Part shown: in pieces, positions 46,574 to 55,198 of the stretch
How positions within the stretch are numbered: position 1 is the first letter of the stretch
Layout: every line of letters begins with the position of its first letter
Source: JADJOY01 sp016713535 [NCBI: Deltaproteobacteria bacterium]
GTDB taxonomy: Bacteria; JADJOY01
Direction of reading: 5' to 3'
Assembly (NCBI GenBank): GCA_016713535.1
Contig: JADJOY010000010.1
Location: forward strand, 1-64,000
DNA length: 64,000 nt
Notes under the pieces: model-generated
The model's database searches: none
What the model saw: the letters and a program-made list of their open reading frames with translations, nothing else
What the model was told of the DNA's origin: nothing
Program-made: the position numbers and the translations under genes

Positions 46574-48049
46574 TCACGGAGACGGGGTGGCCGCGGAGGG
46601 CGCGGCGCTCTCGGCGGGAACGGCGGGCGGCGCGGATGCGGGTCCGCCGCTCGAGAGGGCGACGGCACGCGCCGCGGCGGCGAGCGGCTGGGTGGTCATC
46701 CGAAGCCAGCGAGCCTCGTCGCCCGGCCGCCAGCGCGGCGGGAAGAAATAGTAGACCCGCATCTGGTAGTCGCCGACTGGCAGCGGCATCAGGTCGATGT
46801 GGTAGACGAGCTCGCCGATGGTGCCCGGCACCGACTCGGGCGGCTCGGGCGTGGCGGCGTCGTCGCGCAGCGCCAGGTCGGTCGACGAGACCAGCGCCGC
46901 CGGCAGCTCCATGAGCCACAACATCGTGCCGGGGGCACCGCTGACGAGGTGCCAGGGCGGCTGGCGCGGATCGATCGCCTTCTCGTCGGCGCTCGGGACG
47001 CCGTCGATGGCGTGAAAGGCGCTGGGGGCGGCGTCTTCGGGGGCGGCACCGGCGCGCGGCCGGTAGTAGCGCATGCCACGCGCGGCGTCGTTCAGGTCGA
47101 TCTCGGCGTCGAACCACGCTGCGCTCGCGACGCTCGGGAAGTTCACGGTCTGGTGGATCGCGGTGGGTGCGACGTGGAAGTCGCGATAGTAGGTGGCCTC
47201 GACCACGATCGTCGGCGCCACCGGGATGCCGACGAACGCGAGCGTGTTCTTGACCTCGCGGATCGCGCGCACCGGGCCGTCGAGGTAAGCCGCCACGGTG
47301 CTGTCCCACTCGCTCTCATCGAAGCCGATCGAGAAGAAGAGCTTGGTCTCCACCTTCGTACGCATCTTGAGGCGGTCGACGAAGCTCTTGCCGCTGCCGC
47401 CCGCCGCCGGTGGCACCGACACGCTCGAGAAATAGATCCGATCCTTCCCCGCCTCGTAACCCATCGCGTAGCTCGACGCGGTGACGGTCTCGGTGTCCGG
47501 GTGGTAGTCGACGTAGCGCGTGGTCGAGCGCGGCGGATCGGCGGCGGTGTCGGCGAACGCCAGCAGGTAGACGTAGCCGGTGAGCGGCTCGACCGGGTCC
47601 TTCACCTCGATCTCGACCACCCGCTCGACGCCGGCCGGCCAGAGCGGCGCTTCGCCGGGCGAGCTGGGCGCGAGCGCCGCGGCGCAGTCGCTCGCCATGA
47701 ACACCAGCTCGTCGTGGCCGTCGAGGCGGCCGTTGCCGGCCTCCGGGTTCGCTTCCTTGCCGCCCGGGTAGACGAAGCTCGCGCCGTCGGCGGTCTTTTC
47801 GTCGACCTGGAAGGGGATCGGCACGAGCTGCGTCCCGTCGCTCACGGCCATCAGCGCGAGGCGGCCGAGCTTCGCGCCAGCCGCGTCGCCGAGCTTGGTC
47901 GCCGCGATCACCACCGGATCGGGGGCATCCGGGAACGGCGTTGCACCGGCGGCATGGGCCGGCGACCGCGCCGAGGCCGCGAGCGCCAGCGCAACCGCCA
48001 ACGCCGCGCTGGCGTGTCGTGCCCGCTCAGCTTCGCGCCGCCGACTCAC
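46574..48049 (-). CDS. Large secreted protein, hypothetical
   Basis: A 491-residue exported protein: signal peptide (HASAALAVALALAASARSPAHA), then a globular, beta-rich region with many aromatic residues (LVPIPFQVDEKT, RLDGHDELVFMASD, VVVEATYYRDFHVAPTAIHQ) and a Pro/Ala-rich end. No cysteine pattern and only one or two Cys. GxDELVFMA suggests a conserved family in deltaproteobacterial-type genomes. It is in an operon with NnrU and YhhN membrane genes. Function not recognised. Confidence 0.75.
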   Translation of the reverse strand: MSRRREAERARHASAALAVALALAASARSPAHAAGATPFPDAPDPVVIAATKLGDAAGAKLGRLALMAVSDGTQLVPIPFQVDEKTADGASFVYPGGKEANPEAGNGRLDGHDELVFMASDCAAALAPSSPGEAPLWPAGVERVVEIEVKDPVEPLTGYVYLLAFADTAADPPRSTTRYVDYHPDTETVTASSYAMGYEAGKDRIYFSSVSVPPAAGGSGKSFVDRLKMRTKVETKLFFSIGFDESEWDSTVAAYLDGPVRAIREVKNTLAFVGIPVAPTIVVEATYYRDFHVAPTAIHQTVNFPSVASAAWFDAEIDLNDAARGMRYYRPRAGAAPEDAAPSAFHAIDGVPSADEKAIDPRQPPWHLVSGAPGTMLWLMELPAALVSSTDLALRDDAATPEPPESVPGTIGELVYHIDLMPLPVGDYQMRVYYFFPPRWRPGDEARWLRMTTQPLAAAARAVALSSGGPASAPPAVPAESAAPSAATPSP

Positions 48050-48689
48050 GGCACGCCCCTTCCACGATCAGGTACTGCGCCAGGTAATAGGTCACGTAGC
48101 CGCTCACGATGAGGGGCAGCGACGGCGCGGGCAGCACGAAGAAATTGATCGGGATGTGCGAGTCCGAGATCACGAAGACCACCGCTCCCCACGCGATCAG
48201 CGCGGTACGGGCGCGGTGGACCAGCGCCAGCCCCGTCATGAGCGTGATCACGGCAACGTAGCCGATGACCGGCAGGGCCACGTGCTCACCGTCCACGACC
48301 GGGTTCTGCACGGCCACGAACGTGGCGGCGCAAGCGGTGTAGAGAAGCAGGGCCAGCAGCGCGGGCGCGCGCCGCACCAGCGCGGTCTCGTCGCGGTCGC
48401 GGCCGAACGCGACGATGTACGCGAGGTGGCCGACGAGGAAGGCCACCAGGCCGGGGATGAAGAGCGCCTTCGAGAGCGTGGCGAGCAGAAAATCGCCCAC
48501 CGAGCCGAGCGCCACGCCAACGGTGATCCACCGGCCGTAACCCGCGCGCGTCGCGCGCGCCGCCTCGAGCGCGAGGAGCGCGGTGGGGATCGCCTTGAGC
48601 AGCTCGATCCCGAAGAAGGGCGCGGTGAGGTTGCTCGCCACCGAGACGAGCGAGAGCACGAGATAGGCGAGAGCCGTGCGGGGTCGCAT
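48027..48689 (-). CDS. YhhN/TMEM86-family membrane protein (lysoplasmalogenase-like)
   Basis: A 220-residue protein with about eight transmembrane helices. Family motifs: GVALGSVGDFLLA with the conserved Asp, FLVGHLAYIVAF with the conserved His, and WGAVVFVISDSHIPIN with the second Asp. Eukaryotic members are lysoplasmalogenases; bacterial ones are mostly uncharacterised. Its 3' end overlaps the next gene by 23 bases, so the three genes 48689 to 45994 form one operon. Confidence 0.85.
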   Translation of the reverse strand: MRPRTALAYLVLSLVSVASNLTAPFFGIELLKAIPTALLALEAARATRAGYGRWITVGVALGSVGDFLLATLSKALFIPGLVAFLVGHLAYIVAFGRDRDETALVRRAPALLALLLYTACAATFVAVQNPVVDGEHVALPVIGYVAVITLMTGLALVHRARTALIAWGAVVFVISDSHIPINFFVLPAPSLPLIVSGYVTYYLAQYLIVEGACRESAARS

Positions 48690-48763
48690 GACCCGCGACT
48701 ATCGCGCGATCGCGCCCGCGGTTCCACCCGGATCGCCGGTGGCCGAGGGTTCGCCCCGGGAGC

Positions 48764-48788
48764 GTAGCGGCGGGCCCTGTGCCCGCCC
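48764..48788 (+). repeat. REP hairpin with GTAG foot
   Basis: GTAG at 48764-48767 followed by arms GGCGGGC and GCCCGCC around CCTGT. Same layout as the REPs around the RAYT gene. Confidence 0.55.
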
Positions 48789-48845
48789 GCAGCAGCGATC
48801 GATCGACCGAAGGGGAGAGGGATCGACGTGCCTGCAGACGCAGAG

Positions 48846-49248
48846 GCTCGCCCGTATCGCCGGGCACGCGGCGCGTGCCCCTCCGGATCGGGACGATCGG
48901 CTGGAGGGCCGCGATCCTTCGCGGCCGCGTTCAGCGGAACGTTTTCGCGAGAGCGCGGGGGCGGTGCAGGTGACGGACGTTGCGGCGGCGACGGAGCAGG
49001 GGCCGAAGGCCCCGTGCCCTCCAGAGCGGAATGGGAACGACGGGATCGGCGGTGCGGCGACGGGGCGTGTCGCCGGGCACGCGGCGCGTGCCCCGATCGG
49101 AGCCGCGATCTCCCCGGCGCGTAGCCGACGTTCGGGCGGGCCCGGCCCCAGGCGATCGATCGGCCGCGAAGGGGCCGGCGCAGGGGCTGCGGCCAGCGCC
49201 GACGCCGGCGCTCGCCCGTATCGCCGGGCACGCGGCGCGTGCCCCTCC
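48846..49248. repeat. Three copies of a GGGCACGC hairpin repeat
   Basis: Perfect hairpins with arms GGGCACGC and GCGTGCCC around GGC at 48862-48880, 49075-49093 and 49226-49244. The first and last share the longer context GCTCGCCCGTATCGCC before and CTCC after the hairpin; the middle copy has only part of it. Spacing is about 213 and 151 bases. There is no GTAG foot, so this is a separate family from the REPs. Confidence 0.7.
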
Positions 49249-49309
49249 CCCGGGCTGAGACCGGACCGGTCCCACCGCGGGACCGCTGGGACTCCGACCG
49301 AGCGGCGCG

Positions 49310-50884
49310 CTACGGCGGCATCGGGCTGCAGCCGCCGGCGGGCGGTGTCGAGGGGTTGCAGTCGTCGTCGAGGCCGTTGGCGGGCACCTCGGGGTGGCCC
49401 GGGTGGACCGCGGCGCGGGTGTCGTCGCAATCGAGCGCCGCGTGCGGGCAGGCACTCGACGCGGGCGAGCCATAGCCGTCGCCGTCCCGATCGGTGCAGG
49501 CGTCGCACGGCCGGCGCACGCCGTCGCCGTCGTCGTCGGGGCCGGTGCACGCGACGGCGATCGACAGATCCCAGTTCTGGGCCTTCCGCCCGCACGGGAT
49601 CGGCGGTACCGCGGACGGATCCCCACATTGCTCGAGGTAGGTGAAGTAGACGAGCTCGCCGTCGGCGGTCATCGACGTCTCGCCGAGCCCGATCACGGCG
49701 CCGTCGTGGATGCTCGCGTACGGCGTGGCGCGCGCCACGGCGCGCAGGCTCTCGAACGGCCCGTCGGGGCCGGCGTCGGCAGCGGTGGTGGAGAGCTCGG
49801 CCCGATACAGGCAGGCGCGCCCGTCGCAGCCGAGCGCCGCCGGCCCGATCCCGCCGCTCACGAGCAGCGTGCGCCCGTCGGCCGAGACGAACGGCTGGCT
49901 CAGGCCTGCGATCGCGTCGCCGCCGCTCACCCGCACGGGCTTGGGCACGGTCCACGACGCGAGGTCGCTCGGATCCGCGCCGGTGAATTCGGCCACCCAC
50001 AGAGTGGGCGACGAGCTGCACGGCACGCCGCTCGTGGGCGTGGCGGCCGGGTTGTGGTAGGAGTCCCAGTAGAGGATCACGCCGCCGCCCGGGCGGGGGA
50101 TCGGGTGCGGGTTGTCGTCGCGGCACCCGCTGTTGATCACCGCCGGGTTCGAACGGTGATCGCCGCGCGCGACCTCGCTCGGCGCGCCCCACGTGCCGTC
50201 CACCGCGTCCCAGCGCGCCATCCACACGTCGCCGCCCCACACCGTCGACGGCAGCGGCTCGGGCACGAAGCGCACGAACACGAGCCAGTCGCCGGGGATC
50301 GCCCCCGCCGCGCCGTCGGAGTACGGCGTGTTGATCGCCGGGCCGGCGTTGGCGACGTTCCAGGCGCCGGCCTCGAGATCGGCGGTGTAGACGTCGAATT
50401 GCGCGGTCTGCTGGCCGTCCCGGGCGGGGCCGACGATGAAGTCGGTGCACGCGTTGCCGGGGTTCCCGGGCACGAGCGGGTCGTTGCAGATCGGCTCGCA
50501 GGAGGCGATGCCCGCGGGCAGCCCGCCGTGGCCCGCCGCGCAGTCGACGATGCACTGGTCGACGCAGTGCTCGCCGCCCGGCGACACGATCACCTGGATC
50601 GCGTCGATGCGCGAGTACGCGAAGTAGAGCCGCGCGCCGTCCGCGCTGATCGCCGACGAGTCCTCCCAGCCCACGTCGGGCGGTGCGCCGGGCACGTTCA
50701 CGCCGGCGAGGCGCCGCGCTTGCACGCTCGGATCCGGAACCCCGCCGGGGCCGAGGAACTCCACTCCCGCGGCGGCGAGGTCGTCGCCCTCGGTGGGCGG
50801 CATCGGCGCGGCGTGGCTCGCGGCGGCGCTCAACGCGACGGCAAGGATCGCCCCCCGCCACGGGCACGGCGCACGGAGCTTCAT
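49310..50884 (-). CDS. Secreted propeller-like protein with MopE metal-binding motif
   Basis: A 524-residue exported protein: signal peptide (GAILAVALSAAASHA), a PD40/WD40-like propeller part (SAISADGARLYFAYSRID, QPFVSADGRTLLVSGG, ETSMTADGELVYFTY), disulphide-type cysteines (HCVDQCIVDCAAG) and a C-terminal calcium/metal motif DxDGDGxxxxxDxCxDxDxDGYG...LDCDDTRAAVHPG...DDDCN ending PPAGGCSPMPP. The same motif ends the protein at 12945-14805. Probably an extracellular or surface protein; the ligand is unknown. Confidence 0.75.
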   Translation of the reverse strand: MKLRAPCPWRGAILAVALSAAASHAAPMPPTEGDDLAAAGVEFLGPGGVPDPSVQARRLAGVNVPGAPPDVGWEDSSAISADGARLYFAYSRIDAIQVIVSPGGEHCVDQCIVDCAAGHGGLPAGIASCEPICNDPLVPGNPGNACTDFIVGPARDGQQTAQFDVYTADLEAGAWNVANAGPAINTPYSDGAAGAIPGDWLVFVRFVPEPLPSTVWGGDVWMARWDAVDGTWGAPSEVARGDHRSNPAVINSGCRDDNPHPIPRPGGGVILYWDSYHNPAATPTSGVPCSSSPTLWVAEFTGADPSDLASWTVPKPVRVSGGDAIAGLSQPFVSADGRTLLVSGGIGPAALGCDGRACLYRAELSTTAADAGPDGPFESLRAVARATPYASIHDGAVIGLGETSMTADGELVYFTYLEQCGDPSAVPPIPCGRKAQNWDLSIAVACTGPDDDGDGVRRPCDACTDRDGDGYGSPASSACPHAALDCDDTRAAVHPGHPEVPANGLDDDCNPSTPPAGGCSPMPP

Positions 50885-50966
50885 GTCGCCACGATGTCGC
50901 CGCACCGCCCGCGACGCAAGCGATCCAGCGACGAGCGCGCTCCGGCGCGCTCGCGACCGAGCCGCA

Positions 50967-50976
50967 TTTCTACAAT
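50967..50976 (+). promoter_or_regulatory. TTTCTACAAT box, copy 5
   Basis: It lies in the 212-base divergent region between the secreted propeller gene (start 50884) and the HAD gene (start 51097). One of five copies in the window. Confidence 0.45.
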
Positions 50977-51096
50977 GGCTTACGGTGCCGCACGCCCCCG
51001 CGCGCGCCGAACGCACGACGAAGCGCCTCGGACGGCGCGTGCGCGGGTCGGGGCCTTCTTCCCGCGGCCGGTACGCGCCGTGCACCGTTGCCGCCC

Positions 51097-51759
51097 ATGC
51101 GCAGCTATCGGAGCGTGCTCCTCGATCTCGATGGAACCCTCATCGACAGCAACGACGCCCACGCCAAGGCGTGGGTCGATGCGTTCGCGGCGGTCGGTCG
51201 ATCCGTGACGTTCGCGCGCGTCCGGCCGTTCATCGGCATGGGAGCCGACCAGCTCATGCCAGCCCTCGCCGGGCTCTCCGAGAGCTCCGACATCGGTCAG
51301 GCCATCACCCGCCACCGCGCGCGACTCTTTTCGCAGCGGTACCTGCCCCACCTGCGTCCGTTTCCGTTCGCGCGGGAGCTGCTGGGCGAGCTGCACGCAC
51401 GGCAGCTCGGCCTGGTGGTGGCGACGTCCGCCAAGAAGGAGGAGCTGGCGGGGCTGCTCGAGCTCCTCGGCGCGGCCGGCTGGATCGACGGGGCGACGTC
51501 GTCGGACGACGTCGAGCGCTCGAAGCCCGAGCCCGACATCGTGCGCGCCGCGCTCGCGCGCGCCGGCTCGGATCCCGCGGAGACGGTGCTCCTCGGAGAC
51601 ACGCCGTACGACGTGGCGGCCGCGCGCGCCTGCGGAGTGGACATGATCGCGTTCCGTTGCGGCGGCTTCGGCGACACGGCGCTCCGCGGAGCCGTCGACA
51701 TCGTCGACGGGCCGCACGACCTGCTGGTCCGCCTGAAGGACGCGGTCTCGGGGGCGGAC
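51097..51759 (+). CDS. HAD-superfamily phosphatase, 3' end uncertain
   Basis: A phosphoglycolate-phosphatase-like HAD enzyme: motif I LLDLDGTLIDS with Asp10 and Asp12, motif II VVATSA, motif III Lys143 (RSKPEPDI) and motif IV LLGDTPYD with Asp168. By homology the protein should end near residue 221 (LKDAVSGAD). In the assembly there is no stop: the frame runs on through a G-rich tract and even joins the next gene. The stop was probably lost in the abnormal sequence from 51760 on. Confidence 0.85.
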
Positions 51760-52398
51760 CGACGGGGCGGAAGGGACGGGGGACGGCCCGGCTCCTGCGG
51801 GGGGCGTGAGCGCAGGAGTGGGGGGTGGCGGGCAGGTTGCGTGGCCGGGGGGGCTGAGAAAAGGAAGGGGGGGCGGCACCCGCGAGGACCGCGTCTCGAG
51901 GCCGACCGGCACCGGCCGGCGAGCGCCTGCGGCGCGGGCGGGGGGGGGGGGGGGAGGGGGGGTAGCCGACCGCCGAGGCGCGAGCACCGCCGCCGTGTCC
52001 AGGTTGAGCGACGTCTCGTCCGCCGCCGCGGGCAGCTCGGGCTCCGCGGAGTGGGGAGCGCACACGGCGCGCGAGACGACGGCGGGGGGGGAGGGCGAAC
52101 GGCACACCACGAGGACGCCGGGGCGACGGAGGAGGGCGCTGTGGAGTGGGCAACGCTGGTGAGGTGTTGGCGCGTGGGCAAGGATGCGACGACGGCGTCG
52201 TCCCTGGCCGTTGCCGCGCCGCCCGTTGTGCACGGCTCGTTCCAACCTCGCGTCACCTGCAGCGCGAAAGGTTCCGCCCGACAGAGCGCGCGGCGGAGGG
52301 CAGCACCACGATCGCCGGTCGGCGAGTGCTCCATCGGAGCTACCCTCGGCACCCCTCGCTTCGGTCGCCCTCGCCGACCTTCCCGAACGGAGCCCACC
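51760..52398. other. Abnormal G-rich region without a gene
   Basis: About 640 bases. 51770-51965 has many G-runs (up to about sixteen G near 51941-51956) and few T, unlike its surroundings. 52000-52398 is ordinary GC-rich sequence that must include the promoter of the LLM gene. Long frames cross it on both strands, all Arg/Pro-rich. No gene is supported. Confidence 0.5.
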
Positions 52399-53415
52399 AT
52401 GAAGCTCGACGCACCGATCCTCGCCCTCGACCTCGCCGACGTCGCGGAGGTCGTGCGCGCCGTCGAGGCCACCGGCGTCGACGGCCTCTTCGTCTTCGAA
52501 GGGCCGCGCGAGCCGTTCTTGCGCCTCGCCCTCGCCGCCGAGCACAGCTCGCGCGCCACGCTCTCGACCCAGGTGGCGATCGCGTTCGCGCGGAACCCGA
52601 TGATCGTGGCGCAGCTCGCCTACGACATCCACGCGTATTCGCGGGGACGCTTCGTGCTCGGGCTCGGCTCGCAGGTGAAGGCGCACATCGAGCGGCGCTT
52701 CTCGGCCACGTGGTCGCGCCCCGCCGAGCGCATGCACGAGTTCGTGCGCGCGCTGCGCGCGATCTGGAGCGCGTGGCAGGACGGTACCCGGCTCGCGTTC
52801 CAGGGCGAGTTCTACACCCACACGCTCATGCCACCGCTCTTCAACCCCGGCGCGAATCCGTACGGGCTGCCCAAGGTGCTGGTCGCCGGGGTGGGCGCGC
52901 GCATGACCGAGGTCGCGGCCGAGGTCGGCGACGGGATGCTCGTCCACCCGTTCCACACCCGCCGCTCGCTGGAGAGTGTGACGCTGCCGGCGATCGAACG
53001 CGGCCTCGCCACCGCGGGGCGCGAGCGCAGCAGCTTCGAGCTGTGCGTGCAGGCGCTGGTCGTGACCGGCACCACCGCCGAGGACGCGGCGCAGGCGCGC
53101 GAGCTGACCCGCCAGCAGATCGGCTTCTACGCCTCCACACCCGCCTACCGCTCGGTGCTCGAGAGCGAGGGCTGCGGCGACCTGCAGGGCGAGCTCCAGA
53201 CACTCACCCGCGAGGGCCGCTGGGGCGAGCTCGGCGAGCGCATCGGCGACGATCTCCTCGAGCGCATCGCCGTGTGCGGCGAGCTCGCGGCGATCCCGGG
53301 GCTCTTGCGCGAGCGCTACGGCGAGATCGCGGCGCGCATGTCGATCGCCTCGCCCTTCCCGGTCTCCCTCGACGTGATCCGCACCATCGCCGACGGCCTG
53401 CGTCCGAAGGGCTGA
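52399..53415 (+). CDS. LLM-class F420-dependent oxidoreductase
   Basis: A 338-residue luciferase-like (TIM-barrel) protein of the TIGR03617 type: LSTQVAIAFARNPMIVAQLAYD, SRGRFVLGLGSQVKAHIERRF, the WSRPAERMHEFVRALRAIW helix and PKVLVAGVGARMTEVAAEVG. These use reduced F420 or flavin to reduce or oxidise small organic substrates. If it is F420-dependent, the host makes F420. The start is the first ATG after the G-rich region, matching the family's short N-terminus. Confidence 0.9.
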   Translation: MKLDAPILALDLADVAEVVRAVEATGVDGLFVFEGPREPFLRLALAAEHSSRATLSTQVAIAFARNPMIVAQLAYDIHAYSRGRFVLGLGSQVKAHIERRFSATWSRPAERMHEFVRALRAIWSAWQDGTRLAFQGEFYTHTLMPPLFNPGANPYGLPKVLVAGVGARMTEVAAEVGDGMLVHPFHTRRSLESVTLPAIERGLATAGRERSSFELCVQALVVTGTTAEDAAQARELTRQQIGFYASTPAYRSVLESEGCGDLQGELQTLTREGRWGELGERIGDDLLERIAVCGELAAIPGLLRERYGEIAARMSIASPFPVSLDVIRTIADGLRPKG

Positions 53416-53449
53416 GGGCGGCCCGCGGGTGCGGTCGGAGCAGACCGAC

Positions 53450-53479
53450 GACGGGGGCTGGAACCCCCACCGCCACGAT
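53450..53479 (+). repeat. REP-like hairpin, diverged R1
   Basis: GACGGGGG, then CTGGAA, then CCCCCACC and GCCACGATG. Compared with 3910-3936 the right arm has two changes and the CTAC foot is CCAC. It is about 25 bases before an R2 hairpin. Confidence 0.5.
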
Positions 53480-53503
53480 GACCGGTTGGTTTGATTTGCA
53501 GTC

Positions 53504-53531
53504 GTAGGGCGGGGGCCTCCGCGCCCCCGCC
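53504..53531 (+). repeat. REP hairpin, type R2 with GTAG foot
   Basis: GTAG, then arms GGGCGGGGGC and GCGCCCCCGCC. Nearly identical to 3800-3827. It lies 28 bases before the tryptophanase start. Confidence 0.6.
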
Positions 53532-53559
53532 AGCGCTTCCCCGGCGCTATTCTCCCTCC

Positions 53560-54930
53560 ATGGACAGCTGGCGCACGATCTTCGAGCCGTTCCGCATCCA
53601 CTCGGTGGAGCCGATCCGCGTCACGTCGGTCGCCGACCGCGAGAAGGCCCTCGACGCGGCGGGCTGGAACCTCTTCCACCTCCACGCCGACGACGTCCTC
53701 ATCGACCTGCTCACCGACAGCGGCACGGGCGCCATGAGCCGCGACCAGTGGGCGGCGATCCAGCACGGCGACGAGTCCTACGCCGGCTCGCCGTCGTGGT
53801 TCGCGTTCCAGGAGAGCGTGCAGGCGCTCTTCCCGTTCCGCCACGTGATCCCGACCCACCAGGGACGCGCCGCCGAAAGGATCCTGTTCTCGGTGCTCGG
53901 CGGGCCGGGCAAGATCATTCCCAACAACACCCACTTCGACACCACCCGCGCCAACGTCGAGGCGAGCGGTGCCGAGGCCGTCGACCTGGTGATCGCCGAG
54001 GGCCGCGACCCGTCGCGGATCCACCCGTTCAAGGGCAACGTCGACGTCGAGGCGCTCGAGCGCTTGCTCGCCGCGCATCCCGGCCAGGTGCCGGTGGTGT
54101 TCGTCACCATCACCAACAACTCGGGCGGCGGGCAGCCGGTGTCGCTCGCCAACCTGCGCGCGGCGCGTGCGGTGTGCGACCGCTTCGGGGTACCGCTCTT
54201 CCTCGACGCCTGCCGCTTCGCCGAGAACGCGTGGTTCATCCGCACCCGCGAGGACGGCCAGGAAGGCCGGCCGATCGTCGAGATCGTGCGCGAGCTGGCG
54301 TCGCTCGCCGACGGCATGACCATGTCGGCCAAGAAGGACGGGCTCGCCAACATCGGCGGCTGGCTGGCGATGAACGATGATGCCCTCGCCGAGCGCTGCC
54401 GCAACCTGCTGATCCTGACCGAGGGCTTCCCCACCTACGGCGGGCTCGCGGGGCGCGACCTGGAGGCCATCGCGCAGGGGCTGCGCGAGGTGGTCGACGA
54501 GGACTACCTGCGCTACCGCATTCGCTCGACCGAGTACCTCGGCGAGGCGCTGCACCGTGCCGGGATCCCGGTGGTGCGGCCGATCGGCGGGCACGCGGTG
54601 TATCTCGACGCCCGCGCGCTGCCCCAGGTGCTGCCGCTCGAGTACCCCGGGCAGGCGCTCGCGTGCGCGCTGTATCGCGAGGGCGGGGTCCGCGGCTGCG
54701 AGATCGGTACCGTCATGTTCGGCCGCCACCCCGACGGCACCGAGACGCCCGCCGCGATGGACCTGGTGCGCCTCGCGATCCCGCGCCGCACCTACACCCA
54801 GAGCCACATCGACTACGTGATCGAGGTGGTGCGCTGGGTGGCCGAACGCGCCGGCGACCTGCGCGGCCTGCGCATCGTCGAGCAGCCCGCCATGCTGCGC
54901 CACTTCACCGCGCGCTTCGAACCGCTCTGA
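53560..54930 (+). CDS. tnaA: Tryptophanase
   Basis: A 456-residue PLP-dependent beta-eliminating lyase that would split tryptophan into indole, pyruvate and ammonia. The cofactor Lys is in MSAKKDGLANIGG (Lys259 as the second Lys), with the PLP-pocket QGRAAERILF and TITNNSGGGQPVSLAN. Where tyrosine phenol-lyase has a substrate Arg (SMERG), this protein has GCEIG, favouring tryptophanase. No tnaC leader or tryptophan permease is adjacent. There is no clear ribosome site; CCTCC-type sequence precedes the ATG. Confidence 0.88.
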   Translation: MDSWRTIFEPFRIHSVEPIRVTSVADREKALDAAGWNLFHLHADDVLIDLLTDSGTGAMSRDQWAAIQHGDESYAGSPSWFAFQESVQALFPFRHVIPTHQGRAAERILFSVLGGPGKIIPNNTHFDTTRANVEASGAEAVDLVIAEGRDPSRIHPFKGNVDVEALERLLAAHPGQVPVVFVTITNNSGGGQPVSLANLRAARAVCDRFGVPLFLDACRFAENAWFIRTREDGQEGRPIVEIVRELASLADGMTMSAKKDGLANIGGWLAMNDDALAERCRNLLILTEGFPTYGGLAGRDLEAIAQGLREVVDEDYLRYRIRSTEYLGEALHRAGIPVVRPIGGHAVYLDARALPQVLPLEYPGQALACALYREGGVRGCEIGTVMFGRHPDGTETPAAMDLVRLAIPRRTYTQSHIDYVIEVVRWVAERAGDLRGLRIVEQPAMLRHFTARFEPL

Positions 54931-54939
54931 GGTGCACTC

Positions 54940-54964
54940 GGGCGGGGACGGGCCCCGCCCCTAC
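54940..54964 (-). repeat. REP hairpin, left outer, CTAC foot
   Basis: Arms GGGCGGGG and CCCCGCCC around ACGGG, then CTACGAAGGCGCGC. It begins 10 bases after the tryptophanase stop. A diverged partial copy (GGCGGTCCGGGTCCCGCC) follows at about 54986-55009. Confidence 0.65.
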
Positions 54965-55026
54965 GAAGGCGCGCTCGGCGGTCGTGGCGGTCCGGGTCCC
55001 GCCCCCACGTCTCTCGAGCCGCGCTC

Positions 55027-55050
55027 GTAGGGGCGGGGCTGCCCCCGCCC
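55027..55050 (+). repeat. REP hairpin, left inner, GTAG foot
   Basis: GTAG then GGGCGGGG-CTGC-CCCCGCCC, oriented opposite to the copy at 54940. Together they form a BIME-like inverted pair. Confidence 0.65.
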
Positions 55051-55198
55051 GCATCCGCCGTTCGATCTGCGTCGTGGCGGGCGCGCGACCGCGTCGCTGC
55101 GGGCGCGGCGATTGCCTCATCGACCATCGAATGCGGATCTCCAAAGACCTTCCCGCCGACGCGCGATCGGTGCGCCGATTGCTCTGGCTCGCGCCGGC

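Larger units (their letters stand above)
48690..49309. other. Gene-free region of hairpin repeats
   Basis: About 620 bases without a credible gene. It contains a GTAG-type REP hairpin at 48764-48788 and three copies of another hairpin between 48846 and 49248. A duplicated GCGATCGATCG-GAAGGGG segment (around 48789 and 49152) shows it grew by local duplication. Confidence 0.6.

Noticed and set aside
48846-49248. CRISPR array
   Set aside because: Three palindromic copies with unequal spacing (about 213 and 151 bases) and no cas genes; spacer size does not fit.
50683-53415. Single 910-codon protein joining HAD and LLM domains
   Set aside because: The link is translated G-rich abnormal sequence, and each domain has its own family-like start; treated as two genes.
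50980-54903. 1307-codon minus-strand frame opposite HAD, LLM and tryptophanase
   Set aside because: Antisense shadow; it spans three real genes and the G-rich tract.
53560-54930. Tyrosine phenol-lyase instead of tryptophanase
   Set aside because: The GCEIG segment matches tryptophanase, where tyrosine phenol-lyase would carry the substrate-binding Arg (SMERG).
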